DNA of 64,000 nt, from assembly GCA_030539275.1 (NCBI GenBank), contig JAUNSK010000001.1:16788-80787 (forward strand), in the 5' to 3' direction. Shown here in pieces: positions 17,877 to 27,403 of the stretch. Both the position numbers and the translations under genes were made by a program. The stretch comes from Oscillospiraceae bacterium (lineage in GTDB: Bacteria; Bacillota; Clostridia; Oscillospirales; Ruminococcaceae). The notes beneath the pieces were generated by a model that was not told the DNA's origin, made no database searches, and saw only the letters and a program-made list of their open reading frames with translations. Positions within the stretch are counted from its first letter, which is position 1, and each line of letters starts with the position of its first letter.

Positions 17877-19382
17877 GTGAAAGCTGCGAAAAAAATAATT
17901 TTATTTGCTATGCTTACCTGTGCAGTATTATCGGATATCGTACCTTGCTCAGAATCAGGCCTAAGTCAGGTTGTCAGCGGTGCTGAGTCGGACATTGTAG
18001 AGTTTGAGAACTTCCCTGAATGGGTAAACGGCGGTGAACCTGTAAAAGGAGTCGATATCTCATCCGTACTTGCAGCAGAGAATGCAGGAGTAGAGTTTTT
18101 TGATGATAAGGGAAACAGTGAAGACATATTCAGGATACTTGCCGGACACGGCGTAAACTATGTTCGTGTAAGAGTCTGGAACTCACCGTTCGATGCTTCG
18201 GGAAGAAGTTATGGCGGAGGAAACTGTGATATGTATACAGCGGCTGAGATAGGCAGGAGAGCTGCAAAGTACGGAATGAAGCTGCTTGTAGACCTTCAGT
18301 ATTCTGATTTCTGGTGTGACCCGGGAAAGCAGACTGTTCCTAAGGCATGGAGCGGATACAGTCAGGAGCAGAAAAAAAAGGCTATATATGAATACACAAA
18401 AAAAGCCCTGAGTGTAATTAAAGAAAAAGGCGCCGATATAGGAATGGTCCAGATCGGGAATGAAACAAACTGTTTTTTCTGCGGAGAAAAGGATATGTAT
18501 AAGATCTGTGAAATGTTCTCCGAAGGCAGCAGGGCAGTGCGTGAATCTGATAAAAATATCTTAGTAGTGCTGCATTTTGCAAATCCGGCTACAGGATATT
18601 TTGACTGGTATGCAAAGGTGCTGGACGAGTGCAGAGTGGATTATGATGTATTTGCTGCTTCTTATTATTCATACTGGCACGGCAGTACACAAAATCTTAC
18701 TGACGTACTGCAAAATATTGCATATAAATACAACAAGTTTGTTATGGTTGCTGAAACAGCATATCCGTACACAAATGAAGACGGGGACAAGTTTTCAAAT
18801 GCAGTCAGTTCAGGAACAGACAATGTTGAGCTGAAATATGATATATCACCTGTTGGTCAGAAACAATGCATCTGCGATGTATTCAGGGCAGTTGCCAATG
18901 TAGGGGACAAGGGAATAGGTGCTTTTTACTGGGAACCTGCATGGCTCGGCAGACATGATAACACATGGGAAGAACAAAACAGGTGCTGGGAGGAGTCAGG
19001 CAGCGGATGGGCAACGTCATATGCAGGTGAATATGACTCTCAGGTTATAGGGGCAGGTGGATCATCATACGATAATCAGGCGCTGTTTGATTTTTACGGA
19101 CATCCGCTCAGCTCTCTTGATGTGTTTGAAGACATATATCCTGACAAGCCAAACGGTGTTCTCGGGAAAATTATTGAGAATGAAAAGAAGACAAATGATT
19201 TCAATGAAAACGGACGAATCGATATTTATGATTATGTAATGCTTCGAAGCTATGCATTAAATGGCGTAGCTGAGCCGGGAGCAGACGTGAACAAGGATGG
19301 AAAAGTAAATGCTTCAGATGTTAATTCTGTTTTAAGATTTATGCTCGGCATTCAGACAGATAATCAGTATAATAAAAAATAA
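17877..19382 (+). CDS. GH53 endo-beta-1,4-galactanase with dockerin
   Basis: 501-residue secreted enzyme that cleaves beta-1,4-galactan side chains of pectin (arabinogalactan I). Signal peptide at 1-~40; GH53 barrel from VKGVDISS to about residue 410. The acid/base Glu196 is in QIGNETN and the nucleophile Glu293 in VAETAYPY. The C-terminal dockerin (~440-495) has two calcium repeats, DFNENGRIDIYDYVML and DVNKDGKVNASDVNSVL, which anchors the enzyme to a cellulosome scaffoldin. This dockerin differs from the DMTDLT-type dockerins of the other three proteins here. GTG start chosen because GGAGG is nine bases upstream and the promoter overlaps the longer frame. Confidence 0.93.
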   Translation: MKAAKKIILFAMLTCAVLSDIVPCSESGLSQVVSGAESDIVEFENFPEWVNGGEPVKGVDISSVLAAENAGVEFFDDKGNSEDIFRILAGHGVNYVRVRVWNSPFDASGRSYGGGNCDMYTAAEIGRRAAKYGMKLLVDLQYSDFWCDPGKQTVPKAWSGYSQEQKKKAIYEYTKKALSVIKEKGADIGMVQIGNETNCFFCGEKDMYKICEMFSEGSRAVRESDKNILVVLHFANPATGYFDWYAKVLDECRVDYDVFAASYYSYWHGSTQNLTDVLQNIAYKYNKFVMVAETAYPYTNEDGDKFSNAVSSGTDNVELKYDISPVGQKQCICDVFRAVANVGDKGIGAFYWEPAWLGRHDNTWEEQNRCWEESGSGWATSYAGEYDSQVIGAGGSSYDNQALFDFYGHPLSSLDVFEDIYPDKPNGVLGKIIENEKKTNDFNENGRIDIYDYVMLRSYALNGVAEPGADVNKDGKVNASDVNSVLRFMLGIQTDNQYNKK

Positions 19383-19387
19383 AAAAT

Positions 19388-19432
19388 ACAGACCTTATTA
19401 TTAGTTTGACTAATTACAAGGTCTGTTTTTTT
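19388..19432 (+). terminator. Terminator after the galactanase gene
   Basis: ACAGACCTT (19388-19396) pairs with AAGGTCTGT (19418-19426), with a further ATTAG/CTAAT stem inside, then a T-run. Confidence 0.85.
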
Positions 19433-19870
19433 AAGCCTTTTTTGTGTTGTATAGAATTACTAATATGAATATAAAGATAAAAAAATGAATACAAAGAGGA
19501 CACAAAATCAATCTTGTGAACCCCAGGGATTTATAGCTGAATGTTATTAAGAATGCGGTGATTGGGGTATTTCCGGGCTTTTCACAAAAGGTAACAAAAA
19601 TTGAAAAATAAAGTCAACTTTATTTTTTAATTTTTGTTGAAATCAAATTTTATTCAATATATAATATAGTTGCAGAAGGAAAAAATGTAAAAAACAAAAT
19701 ATATAATAAGTATTTATTTACGCATAAATAAAGTATGATCATGCACATTTAAAAAACAAATAATTCACACTCTGCAGAAGATGATAAGAAATCAGGGGGG
19801 GTTCAACAGCGCAAAAAAACACTTTAAAAAGATTTATTAAAACTTAAAAAAAGATCGGAGGATGATTTTT
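19433..19870. other. Intergenic and long leader before the LRR-dockerin gene
   Basis: About 440 AT-rich bases. A promoter lies at 19637-19665, leaving a leader of about 200 bases that includes a G-run (19795-19801). No known riboswitch was recognised. Confidence 0.4.
19637..19665 (+). promoter_or_regulatory. Predicted sigma-A promoter of the LRR-dockerin gene
   Basis: TTGAAA, 17-base spacer, TATAAT, about 200 bases before the start codon. Confidence 0.65.
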
Positions 19871-22633
19871 ATGAAAAAAAGAAAGAGAATAATTACTTTA
19901 TTGCTGGTGTCTGCTATGCTTGCCGGAGCAATGCCTGTACAGATGATGAATGTGTGTGTCAGTGCAGCTGAGACTGAAAGTGCTGAGACAGAGAATTATA
20001 AATGCGGTGATATAGCATGCTGGAGATTTGATGATGAAACGGGGACGCTTTTTGTAAACGGATCAGGTTTTATGTACGATTATTTTGATGAAAACACTCC
20101 GTGGAAAGAGTATGTCAACGAAATTCAGACTGTAAATATATCAGAAGGCATAGTGAATATAGGTGCATCGGCATTCAGAGACTGTATAAATCTGACGACA
20201 GTAAATCTTCCCGAAGGGCTTGATACTATAGGTTACAATGTTTTTCAGGGCTGCACAAGTCTAAGGAAGATCACACTTCCTAAGAGTGTCAGTAACATTT
20301 ATTCAGGAGCATTTTGTGACTGTATAGGTCTTGAATCAATATCTGTCCCTGATTGCGTTGAGTGTGTATATGATTATTCCTTTAAAGGATGTACTTCTCT
20401 TTTAACAGCAGAAATTCCGGACAGTGTGACCCAAATCAGTTATAATGCTTTTGACGGACACAATGATTCTCTGAAGATATTCGGAGTAAAAGGTTCAGCG
20501 GCTCAGAATTTTGCAGATGAAAACAGTATTGAGTTTGTCGCTCTCAAACCTGTCAGCGGAAAATGCGGTTACGGTGCCACATGGGCGTTTGACTATGAGA
20601 CAGGGGTCCTGACCATTTCAGGGGATTCGGATATAGAGAGCTATTTTAATAAAAGGTGTCCCTGGGAATCATTCAGAGAAGAAATAAAAGAGGTAAGGAT
20701 AAAAAGCGGAATTACCCGTATAGGATATGGGGCATTCAAGGACTGTATCAACCTTACTTCCGTAAAGTATGCGGACAGTGTATTTGATATAGGTGATTGT
20801 GCATTCTGCGGCTGCAAAAAACTAAAAGAATTTACGATATCAGATAATGTAATATATGTTGGTGAAAATGTATTCGGAGACTGCAGCCTTATATCAGAGT
20901 ATGAAAATTCAGTACAGTATGTTGATTACTGGGCAGTAAGATGTGATGACATGACAATGGATCACATTACTCTCAGAGAAAATACAAAAGGCATAGCAGA
21001 TTACATATTCAAAGAGCGTGCTCAGCTTACAGATGTCACACTGCCGGAAGGTATGAAGTATATCGGCTCATATGCTTTTATAAATTGTGAAAATCTAAGT
21101 GACATTCAGTTTCCGGACAGTATCTGCAGTATAGGTGACTGTGCTTTTATATACTGTACGAAACTTAAAACAGTCAGCCTTCAGAATACTCAGGCATATT
21201 TAGGTACTTCAGTATTTTATGGCTGCAGCAGTCTTGAAGAGGCTGCTCTTCCTGAAGATCTCAGTATAATAAACAGCGAAACATTTTCTGATTGTTCCAG
21301 TCTGACTAAGGTGACTGTTCCTTATACACTTATATATATAAATGATAATGCATTTACTAATTGCAGCAGTCTGAATGACATAACTCTTCCTAACGTTACT
21401 GAATGCATAGCAGATAATGCTTTTGACGGACACAGTGAAGCTCTGAAGATGCACGGCGTAAAAGATTCACCTTTGTGTCAGTATGCACAGGATCATAATA
21501 TAGAATTTGTCGAAGAGGAAGTATACAGCGGAAGGTGCGGAAAGGATGCTTTCTGGACATTTGACAAACAGTCAGGTATGCTTGAAATAAGCGGATCAGG
21601 ATACGTAAATGATCTTGTGCCATGGTCATATCTTAAAGATGATATTGAAACAGTAAGAATTGAAGACGGCATATTAAATGTCGGCAGGTCAAGCTTCGAA
21701 AACTGTCAGAATCTCAGACATGCAGATATTCCTGAAAGCGTTGAAAAAATAGACTTCAGAGCATTTTATGGCTGCAGCATGCTGAGCGGTTTAAGTTTAT
21801 CTGACAATATCTCACAAATCGGATGTGATGCATTTTACGGCTGTTCACAGCTGCTCACAACAGATAAGGGGATACAGTATTTAGGAGACTGGGCAGTTGG
21901 TACACAGGATAAATCAATAACGGATGTTAAACTGAATTCATCAGTAAAAGCAATAGCAGACGAAACATTTGCCGGATGCAGTAATCTTGTCAGCGTTGTA
22001 ATACCTGACGGAGTAAAAATTATAGGGAACCGCGTGTTTGAAGAATGTACTGGACTTATAAGTGTCAGTATAGGAAAAGACGTTATAAAGATCGGAGATC
22101 AGGCATTCAGCAAATGTAAAAATCTCACAGAGATAACACTTCCTCAGAATCTTGAAACCATCGGCAGAGGTGCTTTCAATGTCTGTAGAAATCTTACATC
22201 TATTTCAGTTCCTGATGGCGTAAAAGAAATAGAAGAATACACTTTTTACGGCTGCTCAAGAATGGTAACTGCTACGATTCCTGAAACCGTTTCAGAAATA
22301 TCAGAGTATGCTTTTCAATCAACCGGCATACTGCTGAAGATAAAGGGAGTCAAGGGATCTGAAGCTGAAAAATACGCACTGAGCAATGATATTGCGTTTA
22401 TTGAAACTCAGCAGAAGCCGTCCGGAATTAAATACGGAGACATTGACCAGAGCGGCGATGTTGATATGACAGATCTTACGATACTCAGCCTTTACATGCT
22501 TCGTGATTACAGCCTTTCCGAAGATAAATTAAAAGCTGCGGATGTAACAGGAAACGGCAAAACTGATATAGCTGATCTTGCAATGCTCAAGCAGTATCTG
22601 ATGAAGGATGATGTTCAACTCGGACCACAATAA
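19871..22633 (+). CDS. BspA-like leucine-rich-repeat protein with dockerin
   Basis: 920-residue secreted surface protein. A signal peptide (1-~33) is followed by three cassettes of LRR_5 (BspA/TpLRR) repeats with the pattern IGxxAFxxCxxLxxVxIPxxV. Each cassette opens with a header (CG..A.W.FD..TG.L, at ~20000, ~20560 and ~21530) and closes with a AF...LK..GVK.S...A stretch. The C-terminal dockerin (~850-915) has repeats DQSGDVDMTDLTIL and DVTGNGKTDIADLAML. LRR_5 proteins mediate adhesion or protein binding; here the dockerin would place it in the cellulosome. No catalytic site is visible. Start 19871 is ten bases after GGAGG; the ATG at 19862 is too close. Confidence 0.88.
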   Translation: MKKRKRIITLLLVSAMLAGAMPVQMMNVCVSAAETESAETENYKCGDIACWRFDDETGTLFVNGSGFMYDYFDENTPWKEYVNEIQTVNISEGIVNIGASAFRDCINLTTVNLPEGLDTIGYNVFQGCTSLRKITLPKSVSNIYSGAFCDCIGLESISVPDCVECVYDYSFKGCTSLLTAEIPDSVTQISYNAFDGHNDSLKIFGVKGSAAQNFADENSIEFVALKPVSGKCGYGATWAFDYETGVLTISGDSDIESYFNKRCPWESFREEIKEVRIKSGITRIGYGAFKDCINLTSVKYADSVFDIGDCAFCGCKKLKEFTISDNVIYVGENVFGDCSLISEYENSVQYVDYWAVRCDDMTMDHITLRENTKGIADYIFKERAQLTDVTLPEGMKYIGSYAFINCENLSDIQFPDSICSIGDCAFIYCTKLKTVSLQNTQAYLGTSVFYGCSSLEEAALPEDLSIINSETFSDCSSLTKVTVPYTLIYINDNAFTNCSSLNDITLPNVTECIADNAFDGHSEALKMHGVKDSPLCQYAQDHNIEFVEEEVYSGRCGKDAFWTFDKQSGMLEISGSGYVNDLVPWSYLKDDIETVRIEDGILNVGRSSFENCQNLRHADIPESVEKIDFRAFYGCSMLSGLSLSDNISQIGCDAFYGCSQLLTTDKGIQYLGDWAVGTQDKSITDVKLNSSVKAIADETFAGCSNLVSVVIPDGVKIIGNRVFEECTGLISVSIGKDVIKIGDQAFSKCKNLTEITLPQNLETIGRGAFNVCRNLTSISVPDGVKEIEEYTFYGCSRMVTATIPETVSEISEYAFQSTGILLKIKGVKGSEAEKYALSNDIAFIETQQKPSGIKYGDIDQSGDVDMTDLTILSLYMLRDYSLSEDKLKAADVTGNGKTDIADLAMLKQYLMKDDVQLGPQ

Positions 22634-22937
22634 AGATGTTAAAAAATATTTTTATTGTAATATAATAAAAAAATAGAAATTATGTTGAAATTTTTATTCT
22701 TATGGTGTATAATGTAAATGTTTGATATAAAGACAATTTGTATGTCAAAAATGTGCACACCTGAATCCTTCATGCACATATTTATTTCACTTACATAACA
22801 GTCTTATACCTGACATAAATAATTATCATTTAGCCGGACTACAATATTTTTTTAATCTTAACATAATAACAAAATCAAGCTGAGACAGAACAAGAATTAC
22901 AGCAGTACAACCGGTCAAAGAGAATGGAGTATAGTAA
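22634..22937. other. Intergenic and leader before a small membrane protein gene
   Basis: 304 AT-rich bases with a promoter at 22685-22713 and a leader of about 220 bases. A short TGTGCA/TGCACA inverted repeat lies near 22750-22780. Nothing else is recognised. Confidence 0.4.
22685..22713 (+). promoter_or_regulatory. Predicted sigma-A promoter
   Basis: TTGAAA, 17-base spacer, TATAAT, upstream of the small membrane protein gene. Confidence 0.62.
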
Positions 22938-23129
22938 ATGAATAAAAGGGCTGTAAATCTTATAATGAGCATAATATGCTATTTTGTTATTGTTCTGATC
23001 ATATTTTCGATTGCAAGGCTTTTTAAAATAATAGTTACAACTAATCTTTTCGGCTGTGCATTTGCGGCAACTCTCGGCTGGATAATCTTCAGGATCTGGA
23101 GAGACAGCGTAGAGTGCAGAAGAAGATAA
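22938..23129 (+). CDS. Small membrane protein of unknown function
   Basis: 63 residues with two hydrophobic segments (about 7-27 and 33-51) and basic ends (NKRA, RRR). GGAG precedes the ATG and the gene has its own promoter and terminator, which argue for a real gene. No family was recognised. It lies convergent to nagB. Confidence 0.6.
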   Translation: MNKRAVNLIMSIICYFVIVLIIFSIARLFKIIVTTNLFGCAFAATLGWIIFRIWRDSVECRRR

Positions 23130-23162
23130 ATAAAACTGCCGTCTGCGGCACAACAGCAATAA

Positions 23163-23200
23163 AAAATGCTGCATCATTAAAAAAAATGGTGCAGCATTTT
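23163..23200. terminator. Bidirectional terminator ending the sialic acid operon
   Basis: 16-bp stem (23163-23178 with 23185-23200, one G-T pair) with T-runs on both strands. It ends the minus-strand nan/nag operon after nagB and the plus-strand small membrane protein gene. Confidence 0.9.
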
Positions 23201-23204
23201 ATTT

Positions 23205-23966
23205 TTAGTTCATAAATGTTATAAGTTCAGGAGACTTTTCCTTAAGAACACTGAGAGCTTCTTTATCACCGACAACAGTAACGTCATTGTGCAGCTGAAG
23301 AATACTTGCTGGTACAGCAGGAGTGATAGGTCCTGTGATCATTTCATACATTATCTCTGCTTTGTCAGCGCCGCTTGCTATAAGCAGTATTTTCTTTGCT
23401 GACATTATGCTCTTTATTCCCATTGTATAGGCTTTAACAGGGACCTGAGCTTCGCTGCTGAAAAACCTTGTATTGGCTTTGATAGTACTTTCCTTGAGCT
23501 GAACGCAGTGTGTTTCCTTGCCGAAAGCCTCACCGGGTTCGTTGAAGCCGATATGCCCGTTATGACCTATACCGAGCAGCTGGATGTCGATTCCTCCCAG
23601 ACTTCTGATCACACTGTTGTATCTTGCACATTCATTATCTGCGTCCATATTCTGACCGTCAGGGATGTTTGTATTTCTCATATCAATATCGATATGGTCA
23701 AAGAAATTGGTGCGCATGAAGTATGCATAGCTCTGTTCATTTTCCTTTGTAAGACCAACATATTCGTCAAGATTTACGGCTTTGCAGTTTCTGAAGCTTA
23801 TGTCTCCTTTTTCATGCCAGTTTATAAGCTGCTTGTAGGTTCCGACAGGACTGCTTCCTGTAGCAAGTCCGAGTACGGAATTTTCCTTGAGGATAACCTG
23901 TGCGCTTATGATATTTGCCGCTACACGGCTCATGTGATAATAATCTTCTGTAAAATATATTTTCAT
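23205..23966 (-). CDS. nagB: Glucosamine-6-phosphate deaminase
   Basis: 253-residue cytoplasmic enzyme converting glucosamine-6-phosphate to fructose-6-phosphate and ammonia, the last step of amino-sugar breakdown. Motifs: LGLATGSSPVGTY (phosphate loop, ~33-45), VNLDEYVGL with the catalytic Asp (~64-72), and GIGHNGHIGFNEPG containing the catalytic His (~132-145). It is shorter than the E. coli enzyme (about 266 residues), as in other Firmicutes, which lack the allosteric C-terminus. It is the last gene of the minus-strand operon. Confidence 0.96.
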   Translation of the reverse strand: MKIYFTEDYYHMSRVAANIISAQVILKENSVLGLATGSSPVGTYKQLINWHEKGDISFRNCKAVNLDEYVGLTKENEQSYAYFMRTNFFDHIDIDMRNTNIPDGQNMDADNECARYNSVIRSLGGIDIQLLGIGHNGHIGFNEPGEAFGKETHCVQLKESTIKANTRFFSSEAQVPVKAYTMGIKSIMSAKKILLIASGADKAEIMYEMITGPITPAVPASILQLHNDVTVVGDKEALSVLKEKSPELITFMN

Positions 23967-24048
23967 AGATATTTACCCTTTTACTAAATCATCATATTAA
24001 TTATTTATTCAGCCGCCACACACTGCAGCGGCTGCCTGTTTTATAAAA

Positions 24049-25191
24049 TTACTGACAGTTTAATGGCTTGCCGCATACAAATACCTTTTCAGGCATAAGG
24101 TTTTTGTCAAGTATCTGAAGATCAGCACATTTTCCGGTTTCAATTGAGCCTGTTACTGAGTCAATATCTGCCGCACGCGCAGGAGTCAGTGTTGCCGCCA
24201 TTATTGCATCTTCCGGTCTTATTCCGAAGCTTACTGCGTTTCTTACACATTTGGCAAGTGATGTGACACTTCCTGCGATCGTATTGTCATCAAGTACTGC
24301 TTTTGCACCGGTTACAGTAACCTTCTGACCGCCGAGTGTATAGGAGCCGTCATTCAGCCCGCATGCACGCATGCTGTCACTGATAAGGCAGATCCTGTTT
24401 GCAGTGAACATTTTAAATACTGCTCTGATAACGGACGGATGAATGTGAATACCATCACAGATAAGCTCTGCGTGGCTTGCATTATCAAGTGCAGCTCCGA
24501 CTACAGAAGGATCTCTGTGGTTAAAGCCAGGCATTGCGTTGAACAGATGGGTAACATGCGTTGCACCGCTTGCGAAAGCAGCTGAGGCCTGTTCGTAGTC
24601 AGCGTTTGTATGTGCAAGGGAAACACAGCATGACTGAGATGCTTCCTTTATAAACTCACTGCTTCCCTTCAGCTCAGGAGCAATGTCAACAATTTTTATA
24701 TTGCCGGCGCACGCATTGTTAAGCCTTTTGAAAAGCTCAATATCAGGTGCAGTGATGTATTTTTCGTTCTGTGCACCTTTTTTAAGTTTATTGAAAAAAG
24801 GACCTTCAAGATTTATTCCACGGAGAACTGCACCGCTGCCTGGTTTGTTGATGTAGTCCACACAGCCGGACAATATATCTGTAAGAGTCTTTTCATCGTA
24901 TGACATCGTTGTGCCCAGATAAGAAGTTACACCCTGAGAACCTAAGTATCTGCTGAGTTTTTCGATCTTCTCAGGACTGTTGTCGCAGAAATCCTGACCG
25001 TCGCAGCCGTGTGTATGGATATCTATATATCCGGGAACAAGATATTTTCCGTTGAGATCTATTACCTCAGTTTCATGATTAAGATCAGCCGGGGTATATG
25101 ATACGGATGTTATTTTGCCGTTCCTGATTATTACATTGCCTCTTCTGAAGCAGCCGTCAGGACAGAATATTTCAGCATTTTTCAGCAGCAT
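24049..25191 (-). CDS. nagA: N-acetylglucosamine-6-phosphate deacetylase
   Basis: 380-residue metal-dependent amidohydrolase that removes acetate from N-acetylglucosamine-6-phosphate. Motifs: GYIDIHTHGCDGQDF (~54-68), LEGPF (metal Glu), SLAHTNADYEQA, THLFNAMPGFNHRDP (~210-225), CDGIHIHP and ISDSMRACG with the catalytic Asp. The ATG directly follows the stop of the epimerase gene, so the two are translationally linked. It feeds NagB in the same operon. Confidence 0.95.
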   Translation of the reverse strand: MLLKNAEIFCPDGCFRRGNVIIRNGKITSVSYTPADLNHETEVIDLNGKYLVPGYIDIHTHGCDGQDFCDNSPEKIEKLSRYLGSQGVTSYLGTTMSYDEKTLTDILSGCVDYINKPGSGAVLRGINLEGPFFNKLKKGAQNEKYITAPDIELFKRLNNACAGNIKIVDIAPELKGSSEFIKEASQSCCVSLAHTNADYEQASAAFASGATHVTHLFNAMPGFNHRDPSVVGAALDNASHAELICDGIHIHPSVIRAVFKMFTANRICLISDSMRACGLNDGSYTLGGQKVTVTGAKAVLDDNTIAGSVTSLAKCVRNAVSFGIRPEDAIMAATLTPARAADIDSVTGSIETGKCADLQILDKNLMPEKVFVCGKPLNCQ

Positions 25192-26412
25192 TTATTTTAC
25201 TTCCTTTTCAAGTATTTCGTCGATAAGCTTATCAACCATTATGAGTGCACGCGGAACATGGAAAGGACCCTTGAATGTTGAGCCTTTTGCGGCAGGCATT
25301 GTAGGCATTCCGTCACGTCTGAGATAACCGTACCATTCGCCGTACTCATCATCTGCAAAGTATGTGCGGCAGTAATCGAGTGTTTTGTCAAACCATTCAA
25401 GATAGGAGATATCTGATGTATCCCTGTAAGCCATCATAGAAGCGATCATTATCTCGTTGTGAGGCCACCAGAGCTTCATATCATGTTCATATGATTCAGG
25501 AGGATTTCCAAGACAGTCTATAAAGTAGAGCAGACCGCCGTATTCCTTGTCCCATCCTGCATTTATAGCATAGCTGAACATCTTCAGAGCATTTTCATGG
25601 ATCTGTTTTCCTTCTTCGCCTATGCTATTGGCATATTCCATGAGAAACCAGCTGCACTCAATGTCATGACCAGGATTAACAACTCTGCCTGCAGTGATAT
25701 CACTCCAGAACTCACCGTTTAAACCTGTTGTTTCAAGAGTACACTTAAGATCTTCTTTGAAATGATAATTGAATATAGCATCAGCACATTCCTTTGAATA
25801 TTTATTATACTCATTTATGTTTTCAGGGTCAACACGCTTGAGAACGCTTGTAATATTGAGAAATATCATCGGATCAGCAAGTGCACGTCCGGTTCTGGTC
25901 TCAGGGTTTACCTTAGGGCCTGAACCGTTAGGATCCCTGATAAGGCCGTTGTTGAGCTCATAAATAAGCTTGTATGCACGTCTGGCACGTTCAAGATATT
26001 CCTTTTCACCGGTCACACCGAAGTATTCGGCATTTGCAATGGCATAAAATCCTTCGCTGAAGCAGTATCTTCTTTCACGAAGCGGTCTGCCGTCGGCAGT
26101 TACCTGAAAGTACATTCTGTCAGCTGCATCTCTGTTTATGCAGTGCTTTTCCATAAATTCAAGACAGCTTTTGCTTGCAGCAAGCCATTCATCCTTAACA
26201 CCGTAAACGCTGCAGAGGTAAGCAAATGTCCATGCACAGCGTCCCTGCATCCATACACTCTTATCAGTAGAGTAGACGCTTCCGTCACGGCGCAGGCATG
26301 TGTATACACCGCCGTTTTCTTTATCGATTCCGTTTTTCAGCCAGAAGTTTACGCTCGCTTCAAGCTGTTTTTTTACCCAGCTCTGTGTATCCTTTAAATA
26401 TTGTGTATTCAT
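25192..26412 (-). CDS. N-acylglucosamine 2-epimerase (AGE family)
   Basis: 406-residue (alpha/alpha)6-barrel epimerase. In this context it most likely converts N-acetylmannosamine, released by NanA, to N-acetylglucosamine. Family features: WMQGRCAWTFAYL (~54-66), RYCFSEGFYAIANAEY, GHDIECSWFLMEYA (~246-260), LWWPHNEIMIASM (~325-337) and KGSTFKGPFHVPRAL near the C-terminus; the conserved His residues of the barrel are present. Cellobiose 2-epimerases share this fold, but the neighbours (nanA, nagA) argue for the amino-sugar reaction. This route needs an N-acetylglucosamine kinase, which is not in the window; nanE and nanK are absent. Confidence 0.85.
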   Translation of the reverse strand: MNTQYLKDTQSWVKKQLEASVNFWLKNGIDKENGGVYTCLRRDGSVYSTDKSVWMQGRCAWTFAYLCSVYGVKDEWLAASKSCLEFMEKHCINRDAADRMYFQVTADGRPLRERRYCFSEGFYAIANAEYFGVTGEKEYLERARRAYKLIYELNNGLIRDPNGSGPKVNPETRTGRALADPMIFLNITSVLKRVDPENINEYNKYSKECADAIFNYHFKEDLKCTLETTGLNGEFWSDITAGRVVNPGHDIECSWFLMEYANSIGEEGKQIHENALKMFSYAINAGWDKEYGGLLYFIDCLGNPPESYEHDMKLWWPHNEIMIASMMAYRDTSDISYLEWFDKTLDYCRTYFADDEYGEWYGYLRRDGMPTMPAAKGSTFKGPFHVPRALIMVDKLIDEILEKEVK

Positions 26413-26450
26413 GAATATTACTCCTTGAGACTTTTCAATAGGGTTTGGTA

Positions 26451-27368
26451 TTAATGGACAGCTGCTTTTACAGCTTCATTTATCATTGTGATGCATTTGC
26501 TTATTACCGGCATGTCAGCCTCAGTAATTGCTGCAAGAGGCTTTCTTACTCCGCCGCAGTCAATGCCGTCACGCTGTCTGATGATCTCTTTCATAACAGC
26601 ATAAAGATTGCCGGTGCATGAGCACATAGCAAATATTATTTCGGTTGCAAGTGTCTGGATGTGCGCAGCTTTTTCGATATTACCGGAACCTATAAGATCA
26701 AATATTGCAGTGTAGAGCTCAGGCATTACAGCATAAGTGCCGCCGATACCTCCGTTTGCACCTGCGATAAGTCCGCTTGCAAGCTGTTCATCCGGTCCGT
26801 TGAAAACGACACGGTCATTTCCTCCGATGCTCCTGAAGTTTGCTATATCAAGAACAGGCATGGATGAATTTTTAACACCTATTACACGTGGATTCTCAAG
26901 CATTGTCTTGTAAAGTGACGGAGTCAGTGCGATGCCGGCAAGCTGTGGAATATTATATATGATGAAGTCAGTGTCAGGAGCAGCTGAGGATATATCATTC
27001 CAGTACTGAGCAACAGCATGATCAGGAAGATGAAAATAAATAGGGGGGATAGCTGCAATTGCATCTGCACCCACGCTCTGAGCATGTGCTGCAAGTTCCA
27101 TACTGTCTTTTGTATTGTTGCATGCAACATGAGCGATAACAGTTATCTTTCCCTCGCAGGCTTCAATTACATTTTCAAGTGTAGTTTTTCTTTCGCTGAC
27201 ACTCTGGTAAATGCATTCACCGGAAGAACCGCCGACATAAAGACCCTTGATGCCTTTAGAAACCAGGTGCTTTGTAAGGTCTCTTACTGCCTCCGGGTTT
27301 ACCTCTGAGTTATTATCGTAGCAGGCATAGAATGCCGGGATTATTCCGCTGTACTTTTCAATATTCAT
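26451..27368 (-). CDS. nanA: N-acetylneuraminate lyase
   Basis: 305-residue class I aldolase of the NanA/DapA family that splits N-acetylneuraminate into N-acetylmannosamine and pyruvate. Motifs: the carboxylate-binding GGSSGE (~46-51), the catalytic Tyr in IIYNIPQLAG (~137-146), the Schiff-base Lys in VIGVKNSS (~165-172), and FNGPDEQLASGLIAGANGGIGG. The frame opens at 27386, but the ATG at 27368 has AAGGT at good spacing. Placement between YhcH and the epimerase supports the sialic acid lyase function over dihydrodipicolinate synthase. Confidence 0.92.
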   Translation of the reverse strand: MNIEKYSGIIPAFYACYDNNSEVNPEAVRDLTKHLVSKGIKGLYVGGSSGECIYQSVSERKTTLENVIEACEGKITVIAHVACNNTKDSMELAAHAQSVGADAIAAIPPIYFHLPDHAVAQYWNDISSAAPDTDFIIYNIPQLAGIALTPSLYKTMLENPRVIGVKNSSMPVLDIANFRSIGGNDRVVFNGPDEQLASGLIAGANGGIGGTYAVMPELYTAIFDLIGSGNIEKAAHIQTLATEIIFAMCSCTGNLYAVMKEIIRQRDGIDCGGVRKPLAAITEADMPVISKCITMINEAVKAAVH

Positions 27369-27403
27369 TTTATTTACCTTCTTCATATAATAATTATTTT
27401 AAA

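Noticed and set aside
19433-19870. Cyclic di-GMP riboswitch in the leader of the LRR-dockerin gene
   Set aside because: G-runs and a GCGCAAA string are present, but the conserved GEMM core and its paired arms are not.
25192-26412. Cellobiose 2-epimerase as the identity of the AGE-family gene
   Set aside because: The fold is shared, but the position between nanA and nagA favours the N-acetylmannosamine reaction. It is kept as an alternative only.
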